A model generated the notes under the pieces. It was not told the origin of the DNA and searched no databases. It saw nothing but the letters and a program-made list of their open reading frames with translations. From Bacteroidales bacterium (GTDB lineage Bacteria; Bacteroidota; Bacteroidia; Bacteroidales; UBA3663): a DNA stretch of 5,524 nucleotides. How positions within the stretch are numbered: the first letter of the stretch is position 1; every line of letters starts with the position of its first letter. The DNA is taken from the NCBI GenBank assembly GCA_017632695.1, contig JAGBQS010000180.1:1-5524 (forward strand), given 5' to 3'. Below, one piece after another: positions 4,359 to 5,524 of this stretch. Both the position numbers and the translations under genes were made by a program.

Positions 4359-5524
4359 ATGGAATTTATTACACTTCTGCAGGATAGTATCAGAAAGCAT
4401 TGGGCTCATACCGCCCTTTCAGACTATAAAGGCGACGACTTTACGTATGCCGAAATTGCCGTCATCATCCGCCATTATCACGAAATGTTCCGGCAAAAAG
4501 GCATCAAACGGGGCGACCGCATCTCCATTTGCGGCCCCAACAGTGCCCGATGGGGCATTGCCTACCTCGCGGCCGTAACCTACGGTGCCGTTGCCGTACC
4601 TATCCTGAACGACTTTATGATCGAACAGGTTCAGAACATCGTGAACCACAGCGAATCGCGCCTGCTGTTTGCCGGACCTAACATCCGTGCCAAGCTCGAT
4701 GTCCAGCAGATTCCGCAGGTGCTGGCCGTTCTTCCCATCGAGGACATTTGCGTGCTGAAAGACCAGTCCATGCAGCCCGATGAAGTTCAGTACACGCCCG
4801 AGGACAGCCCCGAAGCACTGGCTACGCTCAACTATACCAGCGGAACCACCGGTTTCTCAAAAGGCGTGATGCTGCCTTACCGAGCTTTGTGGGGCAACCT
4901 GAACTTCTGCTTGAAGCGACTGGGCAACTATGTGAAGCCGGGCGCTTCGATGCTTGACATTCTGCCCATGGCCCACATGTACGGACTCTCCATCGAGTTC
5001 ATCTTTGGTTTCTGCAACGGTTGCCATCTGTTCTTCCTGAACCGTCTGCCCTCTCCCACCCTGATTGCCAAGGCGTTCGTAGAGGTAAAGCCCAAGTTGG
5101 TGATTACCGTTCCCTTGATTATCGAGAAGATTATACGCAAGAAGGTGTTCCCCGTTATTCAGACCCCACGCATGCGCATGCTGCTCTCTATGCCCGTGAT
5201 CTCAAAGAAGGTAAAGGAGCGCATCTGCCAGCAGGTATATCAGGCTTTTGGTGGTGAGGCATACGAGGTGATCGTGGGCGGTGCAGCCCTGTCGAAAGAG
5301 GTGGAGCATTTCTTGATGTCCATTGGTTTCCCCATCACGGTGGGCTACGGTGCTACGGAGTGTGCACCGCTGATCAGCTATTCCGACTACCACACCTTCG
5401 CAGCCGGTTCGTGCGGAAGGGCCATCGACAATATGGAGGTGAAGATCCTGAGCAGCGATCCACAGAACATTCCCGGCGAGATTGTGACCCGTGGTGTGAA
5501 CGTGATGCTGGGCTACTACAAGAA
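4359..5524 (+). CDS. Acyl-CoA synthetase-type AMP-binding enzyme, 3' end missing
   Basis: The frame is open from ATG at 4359 to the right edge, giving 388 visible residues of a family usually about 550 long. It begins MEFITLLQDSIRKHW. It contains the ATP-binding signature YTSGTTGFSKGVM (from Tyr159; Lys168), in which the common Pro before Lys is Ser, and the adenylate-binding motif GYGATE (329-334, Glu334). PGEIVTRGVNVMLGYYKN, at the very end, leads toward the hinge and C-terminal lid, which are outside the window. ANL-superfamily enzymes activate a carboxylic acid with ATP and transfer it to CoA. The overall pattern resembles long-chain fatty acyl-CoA ligases of Bacteroidota, so exogenous or recycled fatty acid activation is the likely role; the exact acid is not shown by the sequence. 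It lies after the prfB terminator and behind its own -7 element, so it is probably a separate unit. Confidence 0.93.
   Translation, partial: MEFITLLQDSIRKHWAHTALSDYKGDDFTYAEIAVIIRHYHEMFRQKGIKRGDRISICGPNSARWGIAYLAAVTYGAVAVPILNDFMIEQVQNIVNHSESRLLFAGPNIRAKLDVQQIPQVLAVLPIEDICVLKDQSMQPDEVQYTPEDSPEALATLNYTSGTTGFSKGVMLPYRALWGNLNFCLKRLGNYVKPGASMLDILPMAHMYGLSIEFIFGFCNGCHLFFLNRLPSPTLIAKAFVEVKPKLVITVPLIIEKIIRKKVFPVIQTPRMRMLLSMPVISKKVKERICQQVYQAFGGEAYEVIVGGAALSKEVEHFLMSIGFPITVGYGATECAPLISYSDYHTFAAGSCGRAIDNMEVKILSSDPQNIPGEIVTRGVNVMLGYYK

Noticed and set aside
4282..4578. A 98-residue plus-strand open frame overlapping the start of the AMP-binding enzyme
   Set aside because: It covers the promoter region and lies in a different frame from the conserved acyl-CoA synthetase reading.

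Overview
The window reads as ordinary chromosome from a member of the Bacteroidota, most likely a Bacteroidales/Prevotella-type organism. Three promoters carry the phylum-specific -7 element TAnnTTTG, two of them with a TTG -33 element 19-20 bp upstream. The starts lack clear Shine-Dalgarno sequences. The proteins (DUF2795 acidic protein, GYGVHSPF methyltransferase, ArgE-like M20 enzyme, RF2 with an SPY anticodon loop) look like Bacteroidota versions. No mobile element, CRISPR array, tRNA or rRNA was seen.

Layout. The left half (1-2973) is read leftwards. It begins at a strong promoter (2992-3021) and encodes an M20 metallohydrolase, a class I SAM methyltransferase-like protein starting 2 nt after the M20 stop, and, 65 nt further on, a 73-residue acidic DUF2795 protein. 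These three look like one operon. After a 126-nt gap with short direct repeats comes a DUF3089 alpha/beta-hydrolase lipoprotein that runs off the left edge. The right half is read rightwards: prfB (release factor 2) from its own promoter (3039-3070), a rho-independent terminator (4236-4264), then a new promoter element and an acyl-CoA synthetase-type AMP-binding enzyme that runs off the right edge. The two transcription units diverge from a 148-bp region holding back-to-back promoters.

Main point of interest. The RF2 protein is full length and well conserved, but its peptidyl-tRNA hydrolysis motif reads Gly-Val-Gln instead of the near-universal Gly-Gly-Gln, within a loop that has other changes. 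Its anticodon-mimic tripeptide is Ser-Pro-Tyr rather than Ser-Pro-Phe, and the classic in-frame UGA autoregulatory frameshift is absent. The methyltransferase gene ends in TGA in the leaky TGAC context, so the organism evidently needs UGA termination. Whether the GVQ form is restricted to this strain or typical of a clade cannot be judged from the sequence alone.
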